DNA of 64,000 nucleotides from Phytohabitans flavus (GTDB lineage: Bacteria; Actinomycetota; Actinomycetes; Mycobacteriales; Micromonosporaceae). Position 1 is the stretch's first letter; every line of letters begins with the position of its first letter. Below the pieces are notes generated by a model that made no database searches, had not been told where the DNA came from, and saw only the letters and a program-made list of their open reading frames with translations. Made by a program: the position numbers and the translations under genes. The DNA is taken from contig NZ_AP022870.1 of NCBI RefSeq assembly GCF_011764545.1, positions 6,454,001 to 6,518,000 on the forward strand, written 5' to 3'. Shown here piece by piece: positions 55,494 to 64,000 of the stretch.

Positions 55494-56228
55494 ATGGCAA
55501 GGGTCACCGTCATGGATTGGGAGCGGCGGGTGCAATTCACCGACGGACGCTTCGACAAGGTGCTGGCTCCCGGGCGGCACCGCTACAACCGGCACCGTTC
55601 CAGCCTGCTCACCGTCGACATGCGACAGCGCAGCACGGTCGTGCCGGGCCAGGAGCTGCTGACCGCCGACGGCATCACCGTGAAGGTGTCCGTCCTGCTG
55701 GCCTGGCGCGTCGCGGACCCGCGGGCGTTCCTCACGGCGTCGACAAACGCGGAGTACGACCTCTACACGGCGGCCCAGCTCGCCATCCGTGACGCGGTCG
55801 CCGCCACGGCCTTCGACGACCTGCTGGCCGACCGCGGCCGGCTCTCCGCCGGCCTGGCCGAGGCGACCGCCGCGTACCTGGACGGCCTGGGCGTCGAGCT
55901 GATCTCGGCGGCGGTGAAGGACCTCATGCTCCCCGGCGAGCTCCGCCGCGCCGCGACGGAGACGCTGCTCGCCCGGGAGCGCGGCAAGGCCGAGCTCGAG
56001 CACGCCCGCGCCGAGGCAGCGTCGCTGCGTACGCTCGCGAATGCCGCACGGCTGCTGGAGGACCACCCGGCGCTGCTCCAGCTCCGCACGATCCAGGCGG
56101 CCGCGAGCCCAGGCACGACGGTCGTCCTCACGCCAGACCCGAGCTACATCCCCGTACGCCGGGATAACACGGCGCGGTGGTGGCGCCAACGACTGGCGCC
56201 ACCACCGCGTTCGTTAGCTAGGAGCTGA
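55494..56228 (+). CDS. SPFH/Band 7 domain protein (slipin-like)
   Basis: 244 residues. ATG 55494 follows GGAGGTGAG. The SPFH core spans residues 10-170: LAPGRHRYNRHRSSLLTVDMRQRSTVVPGQELLTADGITVKVSVLLAWRV, then YDLYTAAQLAIRDAVAATAFDDLLADR. A helical tail (ELLRR..ERGKAELEHARAEAASLRTLANAARLLEDHP) can oligomerise. No N-terminal membrane helix is present. The end of the gene overlaps a 16-pair hairpin and, by 11 bases, the GH127 gene. The role may be membrane organisation or stress. Confidence 0.88.
   Translation: MARVTVMDWERRVQFTDGRFDKVLAPGRHRYNRHRSSLLTVDMRQRSTVVPGQELLTADGITVKVSVLLAWRVADPRAFLTASTNAEYDLYTAAQLAIRDAVAATAFDDLLADRGRLSAGLAEATAAYLDGLGVELISAAVKDLMLPGELRRAATETLLARERGKAELEHARAEAASLRTLANAARLLEDHPALLQLRTIQAAASPGTTVVLTPDPSYIPVRRDNTARWWRQRLAPPPRSLARS
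56173..56209. terminator. Perfect 16-bp hairpin at convergent gene ends
   Basis: CGCGGTGGTGGCGCCA pairs fully with TGGCGCCACCACCGCG over a 5-base loop. It lies inside the last codons of the SPFH gene and nine bases beyond the GH127 stop. It should terminate the leftward GH127 transcript and may also stop the rightward one. Confidence 0.75.
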
Positions 56229-58404
56229 GGTCGTCACGAGCGGCGATCGCGGCCGACATGACCGCCTGCCGCTCGTCGCCGGTGAGCCGGCCCTCCTCGG
56301 CCCAGCGGATCGAGACGCGCCGCACCTCGCCGATGAACCTGTCGTGGTTCGGGAAAGGTGCCGCTGCCCAGACCGCGTCGAGCAACGTCGTGCCGTCCGC
56401 GCCGGCGCGGTTTGGTACGCCCGAGTCGTGCGTACCGAATACCACGGTCGGCTCGTGGCGGCGGAAATAGATGTGCTGTGCCTGGGTGTCGCCGACGTAC
56501 AAGGGACGGAGCGTGTGCCCGTTCGTGGTGAAGGTCCCGCCGCCCGCCGGCGTGATCGCGTGCCCAAGTCCGCCGTCGAGCTTGACGTCCTTGTATAGCG
56601 AGAACTGCCGGTACGCCGGGTCGGCACTCAGCGCGGGCAGCAGGATCGGCCCGTTGAAGATGGATTGGGTGTCCGGCCGGTCGAGCGCCTTCTCCACCCG
56701 CAGCTGGAAGGGCAGCGACACCCGGATCGTGTCGCCCGTGTGCCACAGCCGCCGCAGCCGCAGGTACGTGCCGGGCTCCATCTGGCCGCGCCGCTCGGTG
56801 CCGTTGATGTACACGCGGAAGCCGGTCGCCCACGACGGGATGCGGAGGTGGATGTCGAGCCACCCCTCGCCCGTGATGGTCAGCGTGCTTTCCTCCTGCC
56901 GGGGGAAGTCGGTCACCTGCGTGACGGTGAAACCGCGCGCTGCCCAGTGCAATGTGGACCCGACGTAGAGGTTGACGTAGAGCGCGTCGTTCTCCGCCGA
57001 CCGGAAGTAGATTGACTCCTGGTACTTCGTGTGGTTTTCCAGCCCGCTGCCACCGCAGCAGGTGCCGGTATTGCCGAAGCCGCGCACACTGCCCGGAGTG
57101 AGCGGGAGGAAGTACGTGACGCTGGGGTTGGTGGTGCTGTCCACGTCCCGCCGCGAGCCGAGGATGTGGTTGAGCAGCGTCCGCTCGTAATAGTCCATGT
57201 ATGTCGGGTCGGGGTCGTGGAAGAAGAGGTTGCGCGCCACTTTGAGCAGGTTGTACGAGGTGCACGTCTCGGCGCCGTTACCGGCGATGGAGTTGGCGAT
57301 GTTGCCACGTGGCTGGAAGAGCTCCGCGTTCGTGTTGCCGGCGAGGTCCGGTGTGGCCGGCCAGGTGCCGCTTGTGCCGCCGTGCGCGTACATGCGGTGC
57401 GGTACGACCATCCGCCAGAAGTTCTCCGCCGCCTCGTAGTACTCCGGCTCGTCCGACTGGTCGAAGACCCGCAGGTAGCCGAGGAACTGTGGCACGTGTG
57501 TGTTCGCGTGGAGCCGGGTGAGCACGTCACGGTCCTCGACGCAGGCGCCGAAGAGCGACTGCCGGTTGTCGAAGCACTTGGCGGCTGCCAGGTAGCGCTC
57601 CTCGCCGGTGATGGCGTGCAGGTCGGCCATGACCTCGTTCATCCCGCCGTACTCGCCGGCGATGTAGATCGACCACATCCGGTTGAGCGTCTCGCGCGGC
57701 AGCACGGAGAGGCGGCTGTGCACCCAGTCGCCCATCTTGGTCACGATGTCGCGCGCCTGCTCGTTGCCGGCAAGCAGGTACGCGTCGAGGAGGCCCCGCA
57801 TGATCTTGTGGCAGGTGTAGTAGGGCGCCCAGATTGTCGGGTACGTGGCGAATGACTCCAGCCGCACGAACTGCGTCTCGGGGTAGGCGGCGAGGAAGCC
57901 GGGGTGGCTGTAGAGCCCGCTCGCAGCCAGCGCGTCCTGGCATTTCCCGAGCTCGGCGACGATGTAGTCGACCTTGTCCCGGAAGACCGCCTGCCGCGTC
58001 GAGGCGTACGCCTGGGCGAAAAGCGTGATGAGGTGGCCGCTGTAGTGGCCGCGAAGGTTGCCCGTCGCGTCGTCCCAGCCGCCGGGCGGCGACGATCCCG
58101 CCGGGGTCGGCAGGCCCGCGGTCACCCGGAAGTTGTGCAGGACCCGGTCCGCGGGGTACGCGACCGCGAAGGCGAGCACGCGGTCCCGCTTCTGCGCGAA
58201 GACGGTGCCGTCCTGGAGCGTCACCTGGTCCAGGGCGAAGGGCTTGACCCGCCAGCTCGGGTTCTGGTCCAAGAAGTCCGCCTGGGTGAGTGACTGCTCC
58301 GTGGGAGCAGCATAGGAGGTACCGGTAAGGGCAGGTCCGATGACGGCACCGACGCCTACCGCGCCGGCCGCCCTGAAGAGTCCACGTCGGTCGATTGAAG
58401 CCAT
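56218..58404 (-). CDS. Secreted GH127 beta-L-arabinofuranosidase
   Basis: 728 residues with a Tat signal (MASIDRRGLFRAAGAVGVGAV). The alpha/alpha barrel has GHYSGHLITLFAQAYA, WAPYYTCHKIMRGLLDAY and GEYGGMNEVMADLHAITG. The GH127 zinc site is complete: Glu and Cys in NGAETCTSYN and two Cys in GTCCGGSG, as Glu338, Cys340, Cys417 and Cys418 of HypBA1. One of the Cys acts as nucleophile. It removes terminal beta-L-arabinofuranose from plant glycoproteins or arabinan outside the cytoplasm. A LacI-type operator sits just upstream. Confidence 0.93.
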   Translation of the reverse strand: MASIDRRGLFRAAGAVGVGAVIGPALTGTSYAAPTEQSLTQADFLDQNPSWRVKPFALDQVTLQDGTVFAQKRDRVLAFAVAYPADRVLHNFRVTAGLPTPAGSSPPGGWDDATGNLRGHYSGHLITLFAQAYASTRQAVFRDKVDYIVAELGKCQDALAASGLYSHPGFLAAYPETQFVRLESFATYPTIWAPYYTCHKIMRGLLDAYLLAGNEQARDIVTKMGDWVHSRLSVLPRETLNRMWSIYIAGEYGGMNEVMADLHAITGEERYLAAAKCFDNRQSLFGACVEDRDVLTRLHANTHVPQFLGYLRVFDQSDEPEYYEAAENFWRMVVPHRMYAHGGTSGTWPATPDLAGNTNAELFQPRGNIANSIAGNGAETCTSYNLLKVARNLFFHDPDPTYMDYYERTLLNHILGSRRDVDSTTNPSVTYFLPLTPGSVRGFGNTGTCCGGSGLENHTKYQESIYFRSAENDALYVNLYVGSTLHWAARGFTVTQVTDFPRQEESTLTITGEGWLDIHLRIPSWATGFRVYINGTERRGQMEPGTYLRLRRLWHTGDTIRVSLPFQLRVEKALDRPDTQSIFNGPILLPALSADPAYRQFSLYKDVKLDGGLGHAITPAGGGTFTTNGHTLRPLYVGDTQAQHIYFRRHEPTVVFGTHDSGVPNRAGADGTTLLDAVWAAAPFPNHDRFIGEVRRVSIRWAEEGRLTGDERQAVMSAAIAARDDLSS

Positions 58405-58426
58405 GGCAAGCCTCCCTAGCGCTATG

Positions 58427-58440
58427 TGTTAGCGCGAACA
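58427..58440. promoter_or_regulatory. LacI-type operator TGTTAGCGCGAACA
   Basis: This nearly perfect dyad (consensus TGTTAGCGCTAACA, one base off) lies 23 bases upstream of the GH127 start and just above its GGGAGG ribosome site. A second GCGCTA / TAGCGC pairing (58420-58436) overlaps it. A LacI repressor responding to arabinose-type sugars is the likely ligand. Confidence 0.6.
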
Positions 58441-58696
58441 TGCCCGGCTAGATCAGTAGCCTAGCGAAGGATCTCCTCGGCCGGAAGGGCTAGAGATCTC
58501 TTCGATGTTTCCTGCTCAGCGGGCAGGTAGGGCAAGATCGATGCCCATCACCGTCCCCCCCCGGCGCGAGCGGGCTTGTCAGCCGGCTACTGTCCGAATC
58601 TGGACTGCGCGGGCTGGTGCCAGAGCGTAGTTGTGAGGGGGGTACCGCAGCACCAGTTCGAGACGCTCCGGCTGGAGCGCCGTTGGGAGTCCCAGG

Positions 58697-61480
58697 ATGA
58701 GCGACGCTTTCACCGTCTACAGTGATGCCCTCCGCGGCGTCCTCGGCCGCGCCTGGTGGTCCGTCTGGCCACTGTCGACCCGGCACGCGGCAGGCGACGT
58801 GTGCTCGGTTGTCGGCGGGCAGCTGCTGAAGGCTGGCACGCTGGGGTCACTGGGCGTTCCCACACAGACTGACAGTTCCGACTACCAAGACTCCCTGGTG
58901 TACGACAGCGAGGGCTCCGTCGCTGTGACCATGAAGGGGTCCGGCACGACCGACCCGATCTTCAAGGTACTCACCGAGGCGGACGCGGGCGGCCACCTGC
59001 GCTTCACCCGCGAGCGCAGCGTGTTCGCCACGTTCGTCGGCATGCGCGAAAGCGGCCTCCGGGATCCGTACACGCTCGCGCAGCCGCTGGTAGAGCTCTA
59101 CTTCCGAAACCTGTGGCGGCCGGAGTGGGTGGCGGTCACCCATGTGCTGACGGCGACCGCCGCGACGGTTCTCCTCGCCGAGGATCGCCAGGCCGAGGCC
59201 GAGCTCCGGCTCGCGGTGGGCCTCGCAAGCGGGCCGCTACAGGTCGCGGACCTGGCCGGACAGGTGTCGTTGGCGCGCAGCGACCGGATGGGGCTGAAGT
59301 GGCTGGGGGACGCTGACGCCACCCCGTTCTGCCGGGTAGTGCGGGTTCGCGACTCCTGGTGGCGCGGCGTCGACGCCGACTTCGCGCCACGGCAGAGGCC
59401 CAAGGGGTTGGCGCCCGAGGAGATCCCGTCCGCCTCCTGGACCAGGCCAGGGAGCGGCCGGACGAGGTCGTCGAGACCCTGGAGCCGGATGTTCCGCTTG
59501 CGGGCTCGCCGGTGGGTGGCCCCGGGCCCGCCCAGTCCTGAGCCGGAGCCGCGCGTGGGCATCGTATATCTACAGGTAGGCGCCGAGCTGGACCAGGACG
59601 GCCGCCATCCGCTCCGGCTGGGCACTGTGGACCCCGGTCAGGCCGCTATGCCTGAGCTGACGGCCTGCGGCACGGTGCCGGCGGGAGCCGGAGCAGGCGC
59701 TGACGACAAGCAGCTGTACGAGCTGCTGACCTGGGACGCGGAGCCCGAAGTCGCCGGCCTGCTCGAAGGCGCCCAAGCCGTGGTCCTCGACGTGCGGGCG
59801 GAGAGCCTGCGGCAGCTTCCCTGGGAGCGGCTGACCCGACCGACGACATCGGCGCACCGCGACCTCCCCTTCCTCGATCCGTACCGCCCCTGGTCCCGCG
59901 GGCGATGGGAGACCGCCAAGGACGTCGCCGTAACGCTCGGGCCGCTGCGCCTGCTCGTGGTCGTCTGCGACCCGGCCGACGCCGGCCTCCAAGCGGACGA
60001 GGAGCTCGACGGCATCCACAGGGCCGTCGAAGACCTGACGGGCCGCGTCCACCTCGAGGTGGTCGACAGCCCGGAGAGTTGGTCGGTCCTGGGCGAGCAG
60101 ATCGAGCAGCGGGCTCCGCACGTCGTCCACCTGATCGGACACACCCGCCAGATGGCGGCCGACGCGGCGATCGAGTTCGGGTACACCCGGGACGGTGAGC
60201 GCCGCACGTGGGAGCTTTGGGCCGCCATGCTGCGGCAAAGCTGGCCGGCTGGTCCACGCCTTGTGGTGCTCAGCGCCTGCCGCACACACCAGCAGCAGGA
60301 GGCCTCCAGCGGCGTACGGTCGCTGGCCGATGCCCTGCGGGCCCAGGTCCCGGCGGTGGTCGGCATGGACGGCGACATCCAGAGCGCGGCGGCTGTCCAG
60401 TTCGCCCGAGGGCTGTACGGCCACCTGGCCGCGGGGCACACGGTCGACGCCGCTGTGGCGGCCGGCCGCCTGCGCATCTACAACGCGAACAGTCATCAGC
60501 CGGACTGGAGCTACCCGGTGCTGGAGACCGGGTCGCCGGCCGGGTTGGCCGTGCCCGTAAGGCTGGGCGTGACCGAGGAGAAAGAGCGGGACCTGCGCCA
60601 GATAGGCGAGTTCAAGAAGCTCGCCCGCTTTGTCGACCGGGCGGAGCAGCGCCGCCGGACCTGGTGGGCGATCGATGCGGAGGGCCTGCCGACCATGGCG
60701 CAGGAAGGGCCCGCCGTCCTCATCACCGGCCCACACGAGTACGGCAAGACCTGGCTGGCGCACTCGTCGCTACTCACCTGGTCCCTGCGCGGCCGGCGGA
60801 CCCAGTACGTCGACCTCACCGGCGCGAGCCGGGACTGGCTGGACACCTTGCGGGCCCTGCGCGACGGGATGCCCGGCTGCGAGCTGTCCCAGCCGCTGCC
60901 ACGCGAGGCCTTCGGCTCGTTCACCGCCCGCCTCAACTGGCTCGTGCGGCAACCGCCCACGGTCGGCATGCCCAGCGAGTACGCGGCGCCGGAGGACGAC
61001 GAGTACGCCCGATTCGACCCGGACGCCGGCCAGGCCGCAGCCCGGATCGCCACCATCTTTCGCGACTTCCAGAAGGCGCTGGAGCGCTACGCGGCCGAGC
61101 ATCCGCTGGTCCTGGCCATCGACGGAGCCGAGGAGATCCGTGAAGAGTCGTGGCGGGACTACGTCCTGCCGCTGCTGATCCGCCCGTTGGCGCAAGGGCT
61201 CGCGCGGGTACGGCTACTCCTGATCTTGCCGGACCACGTCCTCGCCAGGCGGATCCAGGACGACGAGTTGCCCCGGATGCAGCGCATCGGCCTCGGCGGC
61301 TTCCCGAAGGCCGAGCTGCCCCGCATCGTCCGTGAGTACGGGATCCGCAACAAGTGGGAGGACGACGACACCAAGGCCTTCGTCGGGCTTGTCCAGCAGG
61401 TGGCCGGATCGGGCATTGCGCCCGAGGCGCTGAAGCAGATGGCCAAGACCCTCCAAATGCTCAAGGTCGGCTTTCGATGA
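58697..61480 (+). CDS. CHAT protease-P-loop NTPase fusion with possible gasdermin-like N-terminus
   Basis: 927 residues as written. Residues 1-235 are beta-rich (PLSTRHAAGDVCSVVGGQLL, WVAVTHVLTATAATVLLAED, DATPFCRVVRVRDSWW), with a layout that recalls bacterial gasdermin pore domains; this is inference. Residues 290-640 are a CHAT caspase-like protease with catalytic His (HVVHLIGHT, about 482) and Cys (VLSACRTH, about 528). Residues 655-927 are a P-loop NTPase with Walker A GPHEYGKTW (678-686) and Walker B VLAIDGAEEI (Asp809). Residues about 243-280 have poor codon bias and may be read in the wrong frame. Its stop overlaps the next start (ATGA). Confidence 0.78.
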   Translation: MSDAFTVYSDALRGVLGRAWWSVWPLSTRHAAGDVCSVVGGQLLKAGTLGSLGVPTQTDSSDYQDSLVYDSEGSVAVTMKGSGTTDPIFKVLTEADAGGHLRFTRERSVFATFVGMRESGLRDPYTLAQPLVELYFRNLWRPEWVAVTHVLTATAATVLLAEDRQAEAELRLAVGLASGPLQVADLAGQVSLARSDRMGLKWLGDADATPFCRVVRVRDSWWRGVDADFAPRQRPKGLAPEEIPSASWTRPGSGRTRSSRPWSRMFRLRARRWVAPGPPSPEPEPRVGIVYLQVGAELDQDGRHPLRLGTVDPGQAAMPELTACGTVPAGAGAGADDKQLYELLTWDAEPEVAGLLEGAQAVVLDVRAESLRQLPWERLTRPTTSAHRDLPFLDPYRPWSRGRWETAKDVAVTLGPLRLLVVVCDPADAGLQADEELDGIHRAVEDLTGRVHLEVVDSPESWSVLGEQIEQRAPHVVHLIGHTRQMAADAAIEFGYTRDGERRTWELWAAMLRQSWPAGPRLVVLSACRTHQQQEASSGVRSLADALRAQVPAVVGMDGDIQSAAAVQFARGLYGHLAAGHTVDAAVAAGRLRIYNANSHQPDWSYPVLETGSPAGLAVPVRLGVTEEKERDLRQIGEFKKLARFVDRAEQRRRTWWAIDAEGLPTMAQEGPAVLITGPHEYGKTWLAHSSLLTWSLRGRRTQYVDLTGASRDWLDTLRALRDGMPGCELSQPLPREAFGSFTARLNWLVRQPPTVGMPSEYAAPEDDEYARFDPDAGQAAARIATIFRDFQKALERYAAEHPLVLAIDGAEEIREESWRDYVLPLLIRPLAQGLARVRLLLILPDHVLARRIQDDELPRMQRIGLGGFPKAELPRIVREYGIRNKWEDDDTKAFVGLVQQVAGSGIAPEALKQMAKTLQMLKVGFR

Positions 61481-64000
61481 GCGCCCCGGTGCCGGACGTC
61501 AGCGCGGTCCTCGAACGCGCCGCCAGCGGCGAGTCCTTCGCGGCTATCCGCCGGAGCCTCACTCCGCCCGGGTGGTCGACAGTGCTGGCCCGAGCCGCGG
61601 TGGCGGAGCGGTTCGACGCGGAGCTGTACACCGGGACCCTGGCCGGGGAGGCGGCGCCGGATCTCGACGTGCTGGTCGAGATCGGCCTTGTCGAGTCGGT
61701 CCCCGGTCGACCCGGCTGGTACCAGCTGGCCCCGAGGACCGCGCGATCTGGTCGGCGGAGCTGCCGGAAGACGAGCGGATCGGCCTGACGTCGCGCCTCG
61801 CCGAGGAGCATCTGCGCCGCGGCGACGACCTGGAAGCGCTGCGCCATCTGGTACTGGCCGATCCTCGCCGCGGCATCGAGCTGCTCGACCGGCTCTTCGA
61901 CGCCGCCGACGAGGCGATGGACCTGCCCAGGTGCCAGGACGTCCTGCGCGCCGTGCAGCCCGAAGGGCGCTCGCTCGGCTCGGAGATCGCCGCCGTGCTG
62001 GCCGACCGCACCGCGTACCTCAACGCCCGATCGTTGTGGCTCCAGGACTACTACCAGTCCGCGCTGTTCCTGCCTCCGCCCAGCCTGCGGGAGCGCGCCG
62101 CCGGCCTGATCGACGGCAAGCCGAGCCGGGTGTGGCAGCTCGCCGGCCAGGGTGGGTTGGGCAAGACGATGCAGGTGCGGTGGCTGCTGGCCCGGCACTG
62201 GGTGCCACGGCCGGCCAGCATTCCGTGCGCCCGGGTCGACTACGACGCCGTGGACGCCGTGATGTGCGCCCGATACCCGTTCCTCACGCTGGTCCTGGTC
62301 GCCGAGCAGCTCGCGCCGCAGCTTCCACGAAACCCGTTCTCGTCGCTGCTGCGCGCATACGCGCCGTTCCTCGCACTCGCCCGGCTCGGCTCGCCGGGCC
62401 GTGACGACATCGACGCCGTCGAGGCGCGCAAGGCGAACGAAGCCGTGCCTGAGCTGTTCGTGGAAGGGTGCCGCGCGGCCGGCGACCGTACGATCGTGGT
62501 CGTCCTCGACACTCTCGAAGAGCTCTCGTTGCGGTACCCGCAGGAGACCGTGGAGCTCGTCCGGCAGCTAGCGGCAGTGGCCGAGAAGGTGAAGCGGCTA
62601 CGGCTCGTGTTCGTCGGGCGCTACGCCATCCCCGCCGTCCGGCAGTCGTTCCCCAACGTCACCGACGTCCAGGTGGCCGCGTTCGACCGGGCGCGGGCCG
62701 ACACATACCTGGAGAAGGTACGCGGCATCGCCGATCCCGAGCGCCGCCGCGACCTGGTGAGCCGCGCTCAAGGTGTGCCGTTCGTGCTGGCGCTCTACGC
62801 CGACCTGGTCACCCACGACCCGGATGTCGTCCTCGATGAGGTGCACGACCGCGACCCCAGCTGCTGTACCTGGTCGACCGGGTGATCGACCGGATACGGG
62901 AGCCGGTCGTCCGGTGGCTGGTGCGGTACGGCTGCGTCCCGCGCCGGCTCACCCTCGACTACGTGCGGGAGGTGCTGGCGCCGTTCGTGGTCCGTACCGC
63001 CTCGGGTGACACAAGCCTCGACGACCCGCTGCTCGACACGATCCGCGAGTGGTACGGCCGGCCGCTCTTCCGGATCGACCTCGGCGACCTGCGGGCGCGG
63101 CTGGAGCAGGGCTGGCGCGATCTCGAACGGTATGTGAGCACGTCGTCCTGGATCACCCCAGCGCCGGGCGAGCCGAGCGCGAGCACGTACGTGCTGAAGG
63201 CCGAGATCCTGGCCCCGCTGCGGGCCATCCTCGCCGACCGGCTTGTCCTGCGTGAGCTGCACAGCGAGTCCGCGCGGTTCTACCTGGCGCAGGCCGAGGG
63301 CGACAGGTCGCGACGAGCGCGCCACATGCGCGAGGCCGTTTACCACCTCGTGCAGGCCGGCGCCGAAGACCTGACGCAGCAGTGGCGTGGCATGGTCGAT
63401 GTCCTCCGCGAGGAGGGCGACCACGCGGGCCTCGGAGCCCTCTGCGCGGAGTTCCTCCGTTCGGAGTACATCGACGAGCAGGGCCGCACGCGGCACCGGC
63501 ACGACGGACAACCACTCGTCCCGCCTTCGCTCGCCATCGAGGCACGGTTGTGGCTCACCTACGCCGTACTGGCGAGGACGCTGCGGGAAGGACTATCCAA
63601 TCAGGACTTGAGGTGGCCGGAGCTGCCCTGGGAGCCCGTCCCGCGCAGACCCGCGGCCGGCTTCATCCCCATGTTCGACGGCCTGGTGACGCCCGCCTGG
63701 GTCGTTGCGGCGCTCGACGACCCGCGGCGCCATCAGCTGATACTCGCGGCCGTTGACCTCGTCCGGGCATCGCTCGCCCTCCGCCGGGGAGAGGTCGAGC
63801 TGGCCACAGCGATCAGCCAGAGGTGGCTCCAGCGGGCGGGAGACATCGGGCTCACCTTCGGGTTCGTCGGCGTGTGGGCCGTACGCCAGGCCGGCGGGGA
63901 CGAAGTGGACGTGCTCGAGCGGGTGACGAAGCTCGCCCTCGACTACCGCCGCCCGGCCGATGCCACGCTCACCTGCTCGGCGCTCGCCGACCAACTCGTC
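61477..64000 (+). CDS. STAND-type ATPase, coupled to CHAT gene; runs off window (two apparent frameshifts)
   Basis: At least 840 residues. Residues 1-200 are helical (SAVLERAASGESFAAIRRSL...), perhaps an effector-binding or adaptor domain. Walker A is QLAGQGGLGKTMQ, Walker B TIVVVLDTLEEL, and a sensor-like Arg comes in LRLVFVGRYAIP; this is the NB-ARC/NACHT pattern. Helical repeats (winged-helix and TPR-like) follow. The frame breaks at C4 61730-61733 and C4 62855-62858; one C at each links YQLAPEDRAIWSAELP and HDRDPQLLYLVDRVID. It probably senses a trigger and activates the CHAT partner. The C-terminal sensor is not seen. Confidence 0.78.

Noticed and set aside
1-64000. CRISPR arrays, insertion sequences, rRNA genes, phage genes
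   Set aside because: No regularly spaced repeats, transposase or integrase motifs, rRNA sequence or phage structural proteins were seen on reading both strands.

Overview
The window comes from a high-GC actinomycete. Codon third positions are almost all G or C, GTG starts and ATGA/GTGA stop-start overlaps are frequent, and the gene families (LAL regulators, PadR, large FtsX permeases, Ser/Thr kinase, GH19/GH127/GH99-like enzymes, PPOX-class flavoproteins) are typical of Streptomyces-like and Micromonosporaceae genomes. I lean to Micromonosporaceae, but this is an impression and not a computed placement. No rRNA, complete tRNA, insertion sequence or CRISPR array was found.

Region by region. 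(1) 1-10.6 kb, minus strand: a Pst-type operon running DUF1508-like protein, PstC, PstA, membrane-anchored PstS, a second large anchored secreted protein, a third PstS-like binding protein, then two secreted proteins that share a small Cys-containing domain. No PstB ATPase is present. (2) 10.9-15.4 kb: FtsX/MacB-type exporter (permease and ATPase) with a divergent PadR regulator. (3) 15.6-33.6 kb: RNase HI and a polysaccharide-degrading zone: GH99-like enzyme with beta-trefoil repeats, GH19 chitinase, S41 and M28 peptidases, Ser/Thr kinase, and a LacI-controlled sugar locus (ABC importer plus a GH65/GH15-fold glycosidase on one side, LacI plus GH5 on the other). (4) 33.6-49.3 kb: an aromatic natural-product cluster. 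It combines PhzE-, PhzD- and PhzF-like genes with an aldolase/DHQ-synthase-II pair of the GriI/GriH type (3-amino-4-hydroxybenzoate route), a PaaK-like ligase, an amidohydrolase and two FAD monooxygenases, with LuxR and LAL regulators and a 45-residue membrane peptide. The ligase plus amidohydrolase pair resembles benzoxazole assembly. (5) 49.4-58.4 kb: a hypothetical gene, a copper locus behind a CsoR-like palindrome, an ECF sigma factor with NTF2-like tail, an SPFH protein and a GH127 beta-L-arabinofuranosidase with a LacI-type operator. (6) 58.7-64.0 kb: a two-gene locus, CHAT protease fused to a P-loop NTPase with a possible gasdermin-like N-terminus, translationally coupled to a STAND ATPase that runs off the window. 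This is a candidate immune or cell-death system.

A technical theme runs through the window. At least thirteen apparent frameshifts fall at C/G runs of 3-5 bases, and each is repaired by adding one C or G. Family-defining residues reappear after the repair, for example the His-Glu of the PhzE amidotransferase, the copper ATPase actuator-to-P-domain continuity, and the LAL N-terminus. I therefore treat these genes as intact in the organism and the breaks as probable sequence errors. Coordinates below span the whole repaired gene.
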